A stretch of 64,000 nucleotides of DNA from Albugo candida (Eukaryota; Oomycota; Peronosporomycetes; Albuginales; Albuginaceae). Shown here piece after piece: positions 48,390-59,946 of the stretch. The stretch's first letter is position 1. Every line of letters begins with the position of its first letter. A program made the translations under genes and the position numbers. Location of the stretch: positions 248,001 through 312,000 of the forward strand of contig CAJNAR010000165.1 in NCBI GenBank assembly GCA_905220665.1. Direction: 5' to 3'. The notes under the pieces are model-generated. The model had not been told where the DNA came from. It saw only the letters and a program-made list of their open reading frames with translations, and did no database searches.

Positions 48390-50471
48390 CTAGTTGAAGT
48401 TTTTATTATTTGTGTCCCCAATACCAACAAAACTAAAGGGACGATTATCATCGCTGATGGCAAGCTGTTCCACCTTTCTGTCATACCACAGTTCTGTGCA
48501 CGAATGTTGTGCTATGCATGGTGTGAGCAGAGCATCGTAATTCTGGCGCATCCAAACACAACCAAATTGATCTCCTTTAAACTCATAGAAAAAAAATTCG
48601 GTTTGAAGTGCCAGGCATCTGACGCAAGATCTTCGATCGTTTGCGTCGTATCTGACCATCAGAACCGGACGACCTTGTATGATTTTAGAGTTCGAGGGAT
48701 CATGATCGGCTGGAGGCCGTATTGTATCAGTTTTTCTGTCAAATAGCAACATTTCTCTTTGATTCATTACGGGATCCTCTATATTGAGTCTCAGAATTTC
48801 ATCGTGTTTCTTACAAACTAGTTCGGGAAGAAGCTGTATCTTTTCGCATCCAGTTTTTGCTCTAACACAAGTAAAACAAAACGTTTTCCAGTATAGTCCA
48901 AGTGATTTGTTTGTTAGAATTTTTCCAGACTCATATTACTTGAATACGTTGATTTCCATCCCATATTTATGGGTTTCAGAAAAGCTTCTACACAATTGTG
49001 AATTGATCCGTAATTCAAGATACTGAGAGAGACTAGAACGCAGGATTTTGCTTTTGCTTTCTTGAGCTTTGATAAGTTTAAATGCATACTTGGATTGATT
49101 TTGTATATGCTGTGGTAGTATTCACAAATAGGAAGATGATTGGGCGATGCAACGATATGTGAACCTTCAAATTGTTTTTGGCAATGCTGTCCAAAACCAG
49201 ATTTTACCCAAGAGGAGGCGAGGAAAATGATTTGCTCTGTCAGAGATACACTTCTCACGAGCACAAAAAAATTTCTATAGAGCGCTATATTGACCAAGCA
49301 GCCCAGAAAGTGAAAACGATCTTTTTGGCTCGTTCGTATACTCATACAAGATAATTCGTCCTGACGTAAAATGTTCTCTATGATTGAGCTTTCTTGGCGT
49401 ACCGGGACATATTTCTTGTTTTTACTTACCGAAATTTGCGTACCACTTGCGTAATCACGCCGTGATAACAAATACCGAAAGTAAATATCTGTACCCGATG
49501 CATAACGTACTTGAACATTATCGGTCCTGAGCATCTCGATTTGATGTTCTACAGGCTTCACTGGGTTATCAACATCATGCAATATTAGCTTGTCTTGAGA
49601 GAACATGCGATCCAGGTTGCCACAAGCGGTAGAGATAGTGGTTGCAGGTGACCACGCTATTTCCGGCGCAGTTGGTTTGGATTTCGCTCCTAATATAAAA
49701 GTTTGTAAATGCAAGCACGAATTGCAAGCCGTGTTTCAGTTTTCGAAAGAATATGCGCAGACTCGAAAAATTATGCTATGCAGTGCCAAACATCTTTCGC
49801 ATTCGAATCGGTTCGTGTGCGAATAGAAATAATGATCTAGTGGTGATGAAATTTGGAAACCTGGTTGTGTCCCCTATCAAATGCTCATATGTCCACGGAT
49901 TACGATTATGTGAGGTCACAAAATTTCTCCCATTTTGTTCCAATTTGTCCATTCTAGTACTTTCAAAGTAGGCTTTCCAACGATACATCGGTTGTATTTG
50001 ATCGAAGAAAAAAAAAGCAATCCTGCCGTTTTGATTTCAAGAAAAATGTTCTATCCAATTATTTTTATTGCGCACCACGTTTAACATGATGTTGCCAATA
50101 TATATTGAGAGAAGATAGTTATAATACTCGAGTACAGGGTTCTGAAAGAAAAGTGTTGATCATGGCGGAAATTTTGCGAGGTCTGTTTGTATCTGATAGA
50201 AATTTGCAGTGTTGCTGCATTGCGTGAGATATGATTCGATAAACGTGGCGCCACTTTTGAACAGAAATATTCGCGTGTGTTTATTGCTGGCAAGTAGTTG
50301 GATTGGTTCGAAGCCTACTCTTTCTACTAGGCAGAGACTACAAGCGTTTGAATTATAGTTGGTAAGTGCCAAAAGTCTAGTATTGGACAAAAAAGATATC
50401 GAATTTCCTACCTTCCATGAGTTTGTGTTCAAAACCAGGAGCTATAGAAGAATCAGTAAGAACGCGTTCAT
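48390..50471 (-). pseudogene. CCG-family secreted effector, copy C (few lesions)
   Basis: The ATG at 50471 opens a signal-peptide-like stretch, MNAFLLILL, then a TAG at codon 10 (50442-50444), then LLVLNTNSW. CSLCLVERVG at codons 44-53 fits CX2CX5G. A TGA follows LQTDLAKFPP (50160). The frame is then shifted, and homology continues: GDTTR (about 49880), EHQIEMLR and ELSCMSIRTSQ (48914-49714), and FEGSHIV, matching FEGSRNI of copy B. After another shift near 48910 it runs unbroken to 48390 with CEKIQLLPELVCKKH, RSCVRCLALQTEFFFY, GCVWMRQNYDALLTPCIA and CTELWYD. No transposon interrupts it. It is a recent pseudogene, unless the lesions are assembly errors. Confidence 0.82.
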
Positions 50472-53400
50472 TGGTACGATTTCTTTTGTTGTCGAGAGCC
50501 AGTAAATTAGTATTAAATCAAAATACCATTCACTGGCAATTAAACAATGAGCAATTACTCTAAATAGAGAGGTATAGGTTTATGCCAAGGTTTTGTGGCT
50601 ATAGACGCTCCTCAAGGAAAAGGCATATTTTCCTAGCTTCTATGCTTCAAAGAATTCGTCCACCAATTTGTTGCATTTCTCCGCGAGCTCAATTTTAGGA
50701 CAAAGCAGCTTACAAGAAACACTTCATCATATGCGAATATGATAAATTGCCCTGCACTAAAGGAATCAACACGATTCGCACGAAGTATGACCTGATGAAT
50801 TCTCTGCTGCATTCCTGAGGATTATGATCGTAGCATTTGTGGTCAGAAATGTCGTATAACGTCAAGAACAGAAAGCTGGTGATCATCTCGTTTCTAGATA
50901 GCTGTGTGTGCAATTCATGAAACATCGTGAGGCGAATGAAGACTATAGGAAGCGTATATTTAGTACAACTCTTGTTCGAGATTGAAGTGTTTCATTATGT
51001 AGCTAAACTCCAGCAACTAACAAACAGACATAAAGTAGAAAAAAGACAGTATTGTGTACCTTGATATTCAAAGAAAGACATGACACTCACGATCATGCAT
51101 TTCGTATCGTGTCATGTATCTAGTTGTTGTCGAATCTCAATTGACGTCTTTGTACCTCTTAGGTAGGAAATTACATCGATTGAGTGCAAAGTATCTTTGG
51201 ACCCGTTTAGATGCTTCTTAGAAAAAATTGAGCAATTTAAGGTCACGTAAGGGAAAAAAGAGGCTATCAACATGTGTTCTGATCGTGATAAGGGAAGATA
51301 CTAACAAGGAACAACAATGTAACCGCTACAATCAGCAACGTTTTTCTTGTCAGGTCTTTTGCTATCTGGTACATTATACAAGATGCGGTGCTGAAAAATA
51401 ATGCGCATGTATATCAAGGTATAAACCCACTTGACATGCCCGCTATTCGAGAAAGTTCATCTATCACTCATCATAACGTTGATGAATAGGCAATGCTTTC
51501 ATCATTTTCTTTAATGTCTTATTTTGCATGTAAAAAATGGGCTTGATGAAACAAACCCTACATATACACGCGTTGATGGGAACCGTATATTCCTTACACT
51601 CTCAAAATCTAAAGCATCTCTATGATGATCGCAGAAGGTTTGCAACAATTTAACTCTGCCGATTACATCCAATCAACTAGGAGCGCAGAGAGAGACAAGG
51701 AGTAAAATCTTGCTGGTTCCATCCTATTTATTTGATGAAAGCTGCTTTATCTTCCCATCTTAGAAACATATCCTTTATGTACATGCAACCAAAAACAGCG
51801 GTTACATTTATAATGAGTACAGTGCGAGTCCCACAAAAACAGTTGTATAGACAATAGTGTTTAATTAATGTATACGTATCTAGTATTTTGTCGTTGAGCT
51901 CCCGGATATTGGTGATATAGGCATGTAGTTCTAAACGCTTCCATCCACGTCACTACCATCGTAAATTGTAAGACGTCTTTGAATCAGCGATTTTCTATCC
52001 TTTTCATCCAGGTAACACACTCAGACTCAAATTATCCCAGCAAAATGTATCTAATTAAGGTTTCGGCATGCGTAAAAACGGAGCAAAGAAGCAGATTCGC
52101 GTCAATATTTGGACTATCCGACGTGAATTTTTGAGATAATTTTTGTTGTAGGTATGATCCTAATTGATCATTCCAATACTAATTAACCCGATGAAGTCTA
52201 GACGATTGTTCTGTAGTCCATGTGAAGGTGTAAAAGTATGCAATTCGAAGAGGGACGCAATGTCTCTAATTTACTCTCTAACTTCCGTAAGAAAACTATC
52301 ACGACCCATCGTGGTATTTAAGGTTTGAACTGAGTCTTCCTTGATAGAGAAAGACTACAATGGTGTAGCATTTCACGCTACATCAGGGTTTGCTAGCGAA
52401 CTGGTTACCTGCAGAATTTCCAAGCGTGATATGTCAGGATCATAACAGAATCTACGAGCAATCTCATGATTTGCCACGTCGAGTGATCACGGTGTCGTGA
52501 TGACGAACGGTGTGAAGATGACATATTCAAGCCTTTCGTGAACGCAAGATAAGTTAATTTTGGAATAGCTCGGCGCACTTCTTGTGTATAGATTAAATTG
52601 ATGCTGCAGCATTATTTTCTGATATTCGTTGTTTATTTAGGTGACTGTTCCAGAATGTTCTTAAGAACGATAGCAACGATTGAAGCGGATAAGATTCAAA
52701 GCTCTTACCATACAGGATCATCGGCACTGATGTAGCTCCTCTTCTAACCTTTCAGCTGCAACCATGCTTCGTCGTATCTGTAATTTTGAAGAAGCCTCCA
52801 TATATGTCTTAGTTCTGCTGTGTCCGCCCTCGGGTGCTAGAGGATTAGATCCTTGATGCCTTTCTTTGTGTCCATGTCACTATAACATCGTAAGATAATG
52901 ATCTTATCCAGAATAGATGAGAATAGTACACCGCACTCGCAAGATTCCAATTCGTTAGAGGAAACGTTAGGTCACGCGGATAAGAATTAAAAGAAGTTAC
53001 AGCATACCAGTGATACGTTTCGAATTTCATTTATCAAGTAAATTGTTCAAATCATACCAATGACGTTAGACTGTAGTGATTTGCCTAAAAGATTCAACTA
53101 GTGCCAATGACGCGAGTATGAACAGTTGTCGTACGCAATAAACTAACATAGCCGAATTTCATTACGGCTATTCGTATATCATGTTCGAAGAATGACAGAA
53201 CTAACAGTTACTTAAGCGTACACGGCGCCGCTGTTTGTCTTTTTATTTTGTCTTTATAAATACCAGAAATTATATAAAGTATATCTCAGTAAACATGGGC
53301 ATTTTCTACTACTTATTTCAAACAATCTGATTTGTTCAGAAAATTCTGATTTGTATACTACTTTGAAAACAGTGAAAAATGTACCACTTCGCACATCTGC

Positions 53401-53519
53401 CAAATCTGAACTTATGCAAAATACACCAAACAAGTCGTTAATATACGCACAACATATTGCCATATCACAAAAAGCCCTCGCAGGTACGGTTATAGCGGCA
53501 GTAGTTACTGCATGTAATG
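50472..53519. other. about 3 kb without a supported gene
   Basis: Upstream flank of copy C, then AT-rich DNA with short ORFs only. I recognise nothing. Confidence 0.4.
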
Positions 53520-55010
53520 AAATTATCGGAGCGTTTCTTCTTTGATACTTCTGTGACAAGCTGCGACTCTATTCCTTTCGCCACTGGGCCGTGCATGCTT
53601 CTCTGTCATTACTAGAGGGTGGTGCTTGTTGAAAAGCGTTGGTTCACTTTCGGCATACATGATCTCATCTTTATCAAAGGGGTGTAAGCACGCTGGTACA
53701 CTTACTTGGTCCACGACGCATCACGAATATTTTTTTGAATAGGTAGTCTTGTCGCCTGATCGAACGGCCGCATAGAGATGACAACATGACCACTTCAAAC
53801 AGCCTTAGTAATCAAAGTATTCATAAGACCATGGATTTCCAGAGTTATTTAGATCAATAGAGCACTCGACAGACAGCGCTCCATCTTTCCCCACCTTCAC
53901 CACGAAGGATGCCAGGCTTCTCGGGATTATTTCGATCTTCATCACCTTGATCCCTATGTAATATTTAATCTTCGTGAGATACTCCAGTAATGGCTTCTCT
54001 CTGAATTCAAGCAGGCTTTTTTTCGCAGACTTCACTTTCTTGCTCGTCATGGTCCTTAAGGATGGACACCGAGTATACGAAGGAGCTTATTTTAGCTTGT
54101 CTGCGTCGTGTATCCATAGCAGCGCCTTTCATGTTTTTAATCGCACTAGGTCGCCGCTCGATCGATGCATCAGTCAAGGACTCCCCCACTTACATGCCTG
54201 GTCCTTCGGTGTCGCATGACGAGCACAAGCGAGGTGAAAGATCTCACCTTCTTCATCTTAAATGGGCAGAATGAGACGTTTGTCACCGTCGGAGACGAAG
54301 AATGCTGGCCCTACTATAGAGTCTGGAAGAAATGCCGGAACCATGACTGGTTGTTTTGTGTCTTACCTGACAGCCCAGTGACAGATACAATTTGAATTTC
54401 ATTTTTGCTGTTCTTGAAGCAAGCGGCAAGAAGGACTTCGCCATACTTGCTCTTCATTAAAATACCATTCAGATTGATACCGCGATCTTCCAATGCGTGA
54501 TGCATATGAATACCACTCCTGTATACGATTACGACGCGCTGAATTATATCCTCACGTAACGCAACATGTTCATTTTGTCCGTTTGTTTATTTCGTGTACG
54601 TGTGACAACACGGAATGATACTACATGCGATCCCCATCGAGCAGTTGCGCATATCGTAGGCGCAATGAGTCTTGTACGTCAATCGACGCTCACCAGCCGT
54701 CAGCTTTTTCTGTAGCTCAACTGTACTGACTTCAAGACGAACTGAAGGCATGATCGAGCAAATCGACGCATAAAGACTTGTTCTCACAACTCGCCTCGTA
54801 TTCAGTCAAGTCAGCCCTCGTATCGTCGTATGTGTCTTTCATGAGGGTATGAGTCGGTTCTAATTCTCCTCCATACGTGAAAGCGGCTGCAAAGCTGCAC
54901 TATGGATCGCCAAACAACACCTTGTAGGGTCTGTTGTCGCTTGAGTTGACACGAAACGCCCGTCAGAAGTTTCCGTTGTATTCTACTTTAAATGTCGTAG
55001 CGACTAGCAC
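53520..55010 (-). pseudogene. MULE (Mutator-like) transposase
   Basis: Minus-strand reading, N to C: a well-preserved N-terminal segment with two stops (AFRVNSSDNRPYKVLFGDP, then CSFAAAFTYGGELEPTHTLM, about 54780-55000); a core, 54314-54505, with GILMKSKYGEVLLAACFKNS and QNNQSWFRHFFQTL, matching the MULE domain (D...K..YKGVLL.A...D...; W.WF...L); then LLEFREKPLLEYLTKIKYYI and ASFVVKVGKDGALSVECSID (53805-54050); and a SWIM-like tail with WSCCHLYAAVRS and LHPFDKDEI. Frames shift at least three times. Terminal inverted repeats were not found. Its upstream side is about 300 bp from the 55.3-kb copia element. Confidence 0.75.
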
Positions 55011-55306
55011 AGTCACGTGTGTAGAAATATTGCTGTATGTTTAAGAGCTGTTGGAACTGCTTAGATCCCCTTTGTCTTACGTGGAATCAGTAATATGGCC
55101 ACCTTATCGTCTAATCATATTTTACGCAACTTAGTCAATTAGAGGTGTATTGTGTGTGATCATACAGTAGCCAAAATCGGTGTGGAAAGGATCATATCTC
55201 ACAAGTCATGATACTGAGGACCTGAATTAAAGAATAACATTTTCATACATGTTCATGTTCGTGACCACACATGACAGCTTTTTGCATTGATTTCTATATA
55301 GAAGTC

Positions 55307-55489
55307 TGTTGGAAATCGATGACGTTGAACGTTATTCACACTGGCACTGGAGCAGATTTCAATTCTTAGTTAGAAGCATGCCGTCTTTTGTACCTATCGG
55401 CAAGCATATCCGTGCAAGTACTTATGTTCTGAAAAAATTGACGGATGTATTTACTTTCTAATATAGTCCTCCGGTTCTCAAGGACAGCA
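55307..55489 (+). repeat. 5' LTR
   Basis: 183 bp, TG...CA. It shares with the 3' LTR a core reading ATGCCGTCTTTTGTACCTAT (TCTACTTAT in the other) and CGGCAAGCATAT. Confidence 0.88.
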
Positions 55490-55504
55490 GGTTATGTGCC
55501 CAAC
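55490..55504 (+). promoter_or_regulatory. primer-binding site, initiator-tRNA half-molecule type
   Basis: GGTTATGTGCCCAAC directly follows the LTR. It nearly matches the complement of the anticodon region of initiator methionine tRNA (GGTTATGGGCCCAGC). Priming by a tRNA half is known for some copia elements; its use here is inferred. Confidence 0.6.
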
Positions 55505-55859
55505 CAGCGCGAACGATGGTAACACTACCGTTCGAGGTCAAGTTTTGTCTCCAAGTTATGTGCAGAGGCGCGGAAGAATTTGTGTGGTAGAAAAAACTAG
55601 TGAAAAGATCGCGTAAGTTGCTGCGGGTAGAGGAGATGATATTTTTGAGGGTTTCAAGTAGAGACAGGCCGACGAAAATAGAATGATAGAACTGATGCGT
55701 TGGCTGATCGCACGATTGGACCCCTTGGAAGAATGCCAGAACCAAATGCAAGGACCACGTCTGGAGGGGAACGGGTGACAAAGATTATGGAACATCTTCA
55801 AATGTAGCCTGCGGAAGATTTTTTTGCGCTGAGACTGGGGCGTGCACCACTCATGAAAA

Positions 55860-56900
55860 TCGCTGGGTGGGGTGGGTCGACTCCACCAGACAAGGTGGAA
55901 CGTCCAGCCGATCCCCCAAGGTATACTGGATTACGGCAACCTGGTCATTGTTTTATACAGTCGCTATTGACAATGGCTTAAAGGCGAGGCTAGGAACGAT
56001 GTCAAGGTTGGTCCACAAATGTATCATCAACATGTGGGTGATGTTCGAAGGACGTTACAACAAACGGAGCGGGTTGTGCAGTATCCTGACACAAGGTAGA
56101 AAGAACTTGCAATTCGCATGTTTGAAGGAGCGTAATCATATAAAGGATTTGGCTTTGAAGGGGAGGGGCGTCCTTCAGAAGGACAGGTGAATTTGTATCA
56201 GTCAGGATGTGGCTTTATGTTTTTGTAAAACGTTAAAGTAGACCTTCTCGGGGATTATCTTCAAGGCATGGCTGAACGATACTACATAAAGACTGCAAAG
56301 TTGGTGGAACCAAATGCTGAAACTTCAAAATGCGGTGAATACAATGCCTGGATCTCTATAACTCATATCGTTTTCCGGCTCAGTCGAAAGAATTTTTCAC
56401 GCGGCCGAAGGATATGAAGGAAGCATTGAAGGAGCACTTTCTCTATCTGGTGGCTGTGGCTGAAGTATCGAAAGGTGTCGTGGAATACCTAGTCCTCAAC
56501 AACATCGTACAATATGTTGTAGAAGACATGAAGGGTCGTAATGATAACGATTGCTGATGCCACCGAGCGGATAATTTGCAGCAAGATGAAGAATGGCGCA
56601 TTTTGCCCAAACTTGGGAATCCGTAATTAAGAAGGAACCGTCGATAGATAAGGTGAACATCGCCCGAGAGCTGCAATTTTTAAAGACTAGTCATTTGAGA
56701 GTGATGCGTCGTAATCGAAGCTCCCAATTGTAAAAACGTGAAGACAATCAACTTCAAGCTGAAGATGTCAGCACAAAGAACTGGTGGAAAGGAATGCTCG
56801 ATGTTGGACAGTGAATCAAGTCATCACTCATGCAGTGATGAGTTGTGACGAGAAGATTTCAAGACTTCAACGGTGAGTGTATCCATGCCAACCGAGACAG
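55860..56900 (+). pseudogene. copia gag pseudogene
   Basis: The clearest stretch begins at ATG 56414: MKEALKEHFLYLVAVAEVSK, then EYLVLNNIVQYVVEDMKGRN. It aligns with the same gag region of the 2-4734 element (WPDHYLYLVAV and AENFVKDNVV). Upstream text near 56260-56340 (AERYYIKTAKLVEPNA) also reads as gag. Stops separate these pieces. Confidence 0.72.
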
Positions 56901-57099
56901 GATGATGATCAGAAAAGTGGGCAACGTAACAGACGGATCTCTACCGATGTATGTATGGCAAATTAGACTCGAAAGGGTACGTGCTCGTTCGCCCTGGCGC
57001 ACAGCGTGTATATCATAGATGAAGTGCTACGTACATTGCAGCCATCTAGAGACGTCGTTTTAGTGTTACTTGCGGACAATGCAGAGCTAAACGAATAGA

Positions 57100-59763
57100 T
57101 TTCTCACGTTCCACAACGGGGCACGTTGAGTATTGTTCATAGTTTTCTCGGGCACTTTAATCAAGGTACCGTGCAGATACTCGCTCGTACTATAGTCCGG
57201 TATCATTCTGACCGGGCGAACTCGTGTCAATTGCTGGAAGTGCTCAAGAAGCAAGCAGAGCAAAACTCGACCAGCCTTCTAAGCCACAGGGGTAAACGCT
57301 TCAATTGACCGGATTGGAGAAGGTATTTTTTCGGATTTCTGCAGTCCCATGGTGCCAAAATACAGGCTTAAGGATCGCTACATGAATAATTTTGTGGAGC
57401 ACAAGAGAACTTACGTGAAACGTTTTCTAGCCAACACCAAGGATAAAGTGGTAAAATCATGCGAAGTTTTTTTTCTCAAGAAGAGTTGTTATTTCGCATT
57501 CAAATCGTTCGTGCAGCCTCTGTTGGTCAGTACGCTAATGGCGTATTTATTCTGTCAGAACTTTGGCAGTCTCTCGTGAGCGTAGTGAGGAAAAACAAAA
57601 ACAAAACAAGTCAGCAATGCAGGGCAGAGAGTATGCACCGTACCATTATGAATATGGCACGTTTTATGATCGTAGCCGGCGGTTTGCCTTTATTTGCCCG
57701 TACTTTATTGGTGGGCTGCTGTTCAATACGCTGCATAGCGGTAAGGTATCTCCAATCGAGGTACTCACCAATGTGACACCAGCACTGAGTTAGATTGTGT
57801 TTTTTTTCTCCATGCTCGGTCTATAGAGATCCAAAAAAGAACAATTTTGCGAAGCGCCCACAACGTGTTCTCATCATTGAGATTGGTGATGGCAATTACG
57901 GATACCATGTCTTTTTACCCAAAAATCGCACAGTAGATACAACACTGCATGAACCAGACCTCGAGACTCTCGACAAAGAGCAGAATAACTTTGTTACGAA
58001 GACGCGACTGTGAAACGCATTGTGTGCTACGAGAAAAATGAAAAGACATCAATCCATCGCTGATGCTCGACCAAGCCAAAATGGACAGCGGATCGTCTAG
58101 TAAGAAGATCGATACAGGATAAATGCGTGTCATGCGAGACGTATCTCTGGAGATGGAGGGTTAGATTTGAAATGATGGACAGTGTAGAGAAGTCAAATGG
58201 GAGAGCGACGATGCCAGAAGAAATTAAAGCTCTCAAAGGCAACCAAGTGCGGAATAGGTAGTGACGCCATTTGATGCAAATTGCTACATGCAAATTGGTT
58301 ATATTAGACAGAACATGACGCATTTGGAGATTTGAAGAGACACAAAGTTCGTTTGGTGGCTTGCCGAAATGAACAATTGCTTCGTCGTGATTAAAATCCA
58401 CACTTTCGCGGCTGTGATGGAGATTTTGGGCGTAATATCATTGCTGGATTTGGCGACACCATGGCGTGCCAGTAAGATAATGGCGATATACCGAACGCAT
58501 ATATCAAAGCTGTCCAGTGACAAAGCTCAACATTTTTTGATGAGTCCCGCTCAGAATGGACGCGGACCACGACATACTTGATTTGTCGAAAGAAAGGATG
58601 ACACTGTTCCTAGAGTTCAAGAAAGCGCTGTACAATCTGAAGAAAGCAAGAAGACTTTCGTCAGAATTGCTGCATAAGGAAGTAGTGTCTTTAAGATTTA
58701 CACTGTGTCGTAAAGACATGTGTCTTCACTGGAAGCGAGATGGTGCACGTTAAGTGCACGACCATCTGGTAACGGTACTGAGCTTTTCCATATCCACAAA
58801 TTTTATAGTGATTTTTAAAATATGTCTCGAAATACTTTGGTTTGCGCAAAAGTTTCTCGTAACGCAAATCAATGACGATGATGAAGTGGGTTACGATATT
58901 GATCAAGAATTGAAAATTTTGGATATGCATGAAGACCTGGGTTATAAAAAGGTCCATCATACAAGGATTTCGATAGATCATTTACTAATGACGTTTTCGA
59001 AACGATGTCATGCTCCCGATTTGTACCACACATAATGGAGTTTGCGTACGTACATTTGAACCCTGAAGGGAAAGATGCTATGGTTATCTCGATACAAACG
59101 CCCTGCTATTTCATTGCAGCACATCTTGCAACAAGGCGTAGGAATTGTCTGACCGAAGGTGATAGAAAACTTCCCATGAAAATGTTGAGGTATCTCAAAG
59201 GGTCAAAGTACCTTATTGTCTACAAATTAAAGGAGATGACGATTTGTATACACAACAGCAGTCAAATTGTTGGTTTATCTGATGCAGACTGTGCTCCAGA
59301 CAAGGAGGACCGTGGAAATGTTACTGGAGGGTATATCTTGTTTGCTCGCAAAAAATTCTACTATGGAAGCAGGATTTAATGCAGCGTCAGTCGTCGTTGC
59401 AGAGATGATTGGCATCAGAGAGGTGATGTAAGAGATGGGGATAAATTGTCTTACGCCGGTGTCGCTCATGATCGGTAGACAATTAGCACTAATGCAACTT
59501 ACTAGAGAATTTATCAAGCAAAACATGTTGACGTGAGAGTAACTCTCGTGGACCCGTACGCCAAACATGGGATTCTCAAGACCGAGTACTGCGAAGGTTC
59601 TCGCATGATAGCTGCCATGATAGAAAGCACTTTCAGCATCGAGATTGGTGGAGTTAAACCCTCTTCTCGGTTTATACCAAAATTTGTGAGTCATGTCGTG
59701 ACGGATTGTGCACCTGAAACATCAGAACCGAGAAACGCACGGTGGAGGAGTGTTGGAAATTGA
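57100..59763 (+). pseudogene. copia pol pseudogene
   Basis: Remnants in order: gag-pre-integrase LGHFNQGTVQILA (about 57145); integrase MHRTIMNMARFMIVAGGLPL (about 57632-57692) and IEVLTNVTPALS; integrase C-terminus YRDPKKNNFAKRPQRVLIIE and YHVFLPKNR (57817-57940), parallel to the 2-4734 element; RT KKALYNLKKARRLSSELLHK (about 58620-58680), but the YVDD site that should follow near 58770-58830 is unreadable; RNase H GLSDADCAPDKEDRGNVTGG (about 59270-59330), VVVAEMIGIREV and YAKHGILKTEYCEGSRMIA (about 59558-59615). Many frameshifts, so it is inactive. Confidence 0.82.
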
Positions 59764-59941
59764 ATGACGCGGAAATTTTCGTACATGGATACTGGAGCGT
59801 CCTTCAATTGTTTGTTTGATGCATGCCGTCTTTTCTACTTATCGGCAAGCATATTCCTGAAAGCAGTTGAGTTTCGGAAAGATTGGCGGATATGTTAACT
59901 ACTAAAAGAGGACTCCCCTTTTAGCATTGCTCAAAAAAACA
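59751..59941 (+). repeat. 3' LTR
   Basis: About 191 bp. It differs from the 5' LTR by many substitutions and small indels, so the insertion is not recent. The end was placed so that the AAGTC duplication follows. Confidence 0.85.
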
Positions 59942-59946
59942 AAGTC

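Larger units (their letters stand above)
55307..59941 (+). mobile_element. full-length Ty1/copia retrotransposon, inactive
   Basis: Direct LTRs at 55307-55489 and 59751-59941 both start TGTTGGAAAT. The 5-bp target duplication AAGTC stands before the left LTR (55302-55306) and after the right one (59942-59946), as expected for Ty1/copia. The primer site follows the left LTR, and a purine run (GGTGGAGGAG, 59741-59750) precedes the right LTR. Gag and pol are both readable but broken. Confidence 0.9.
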
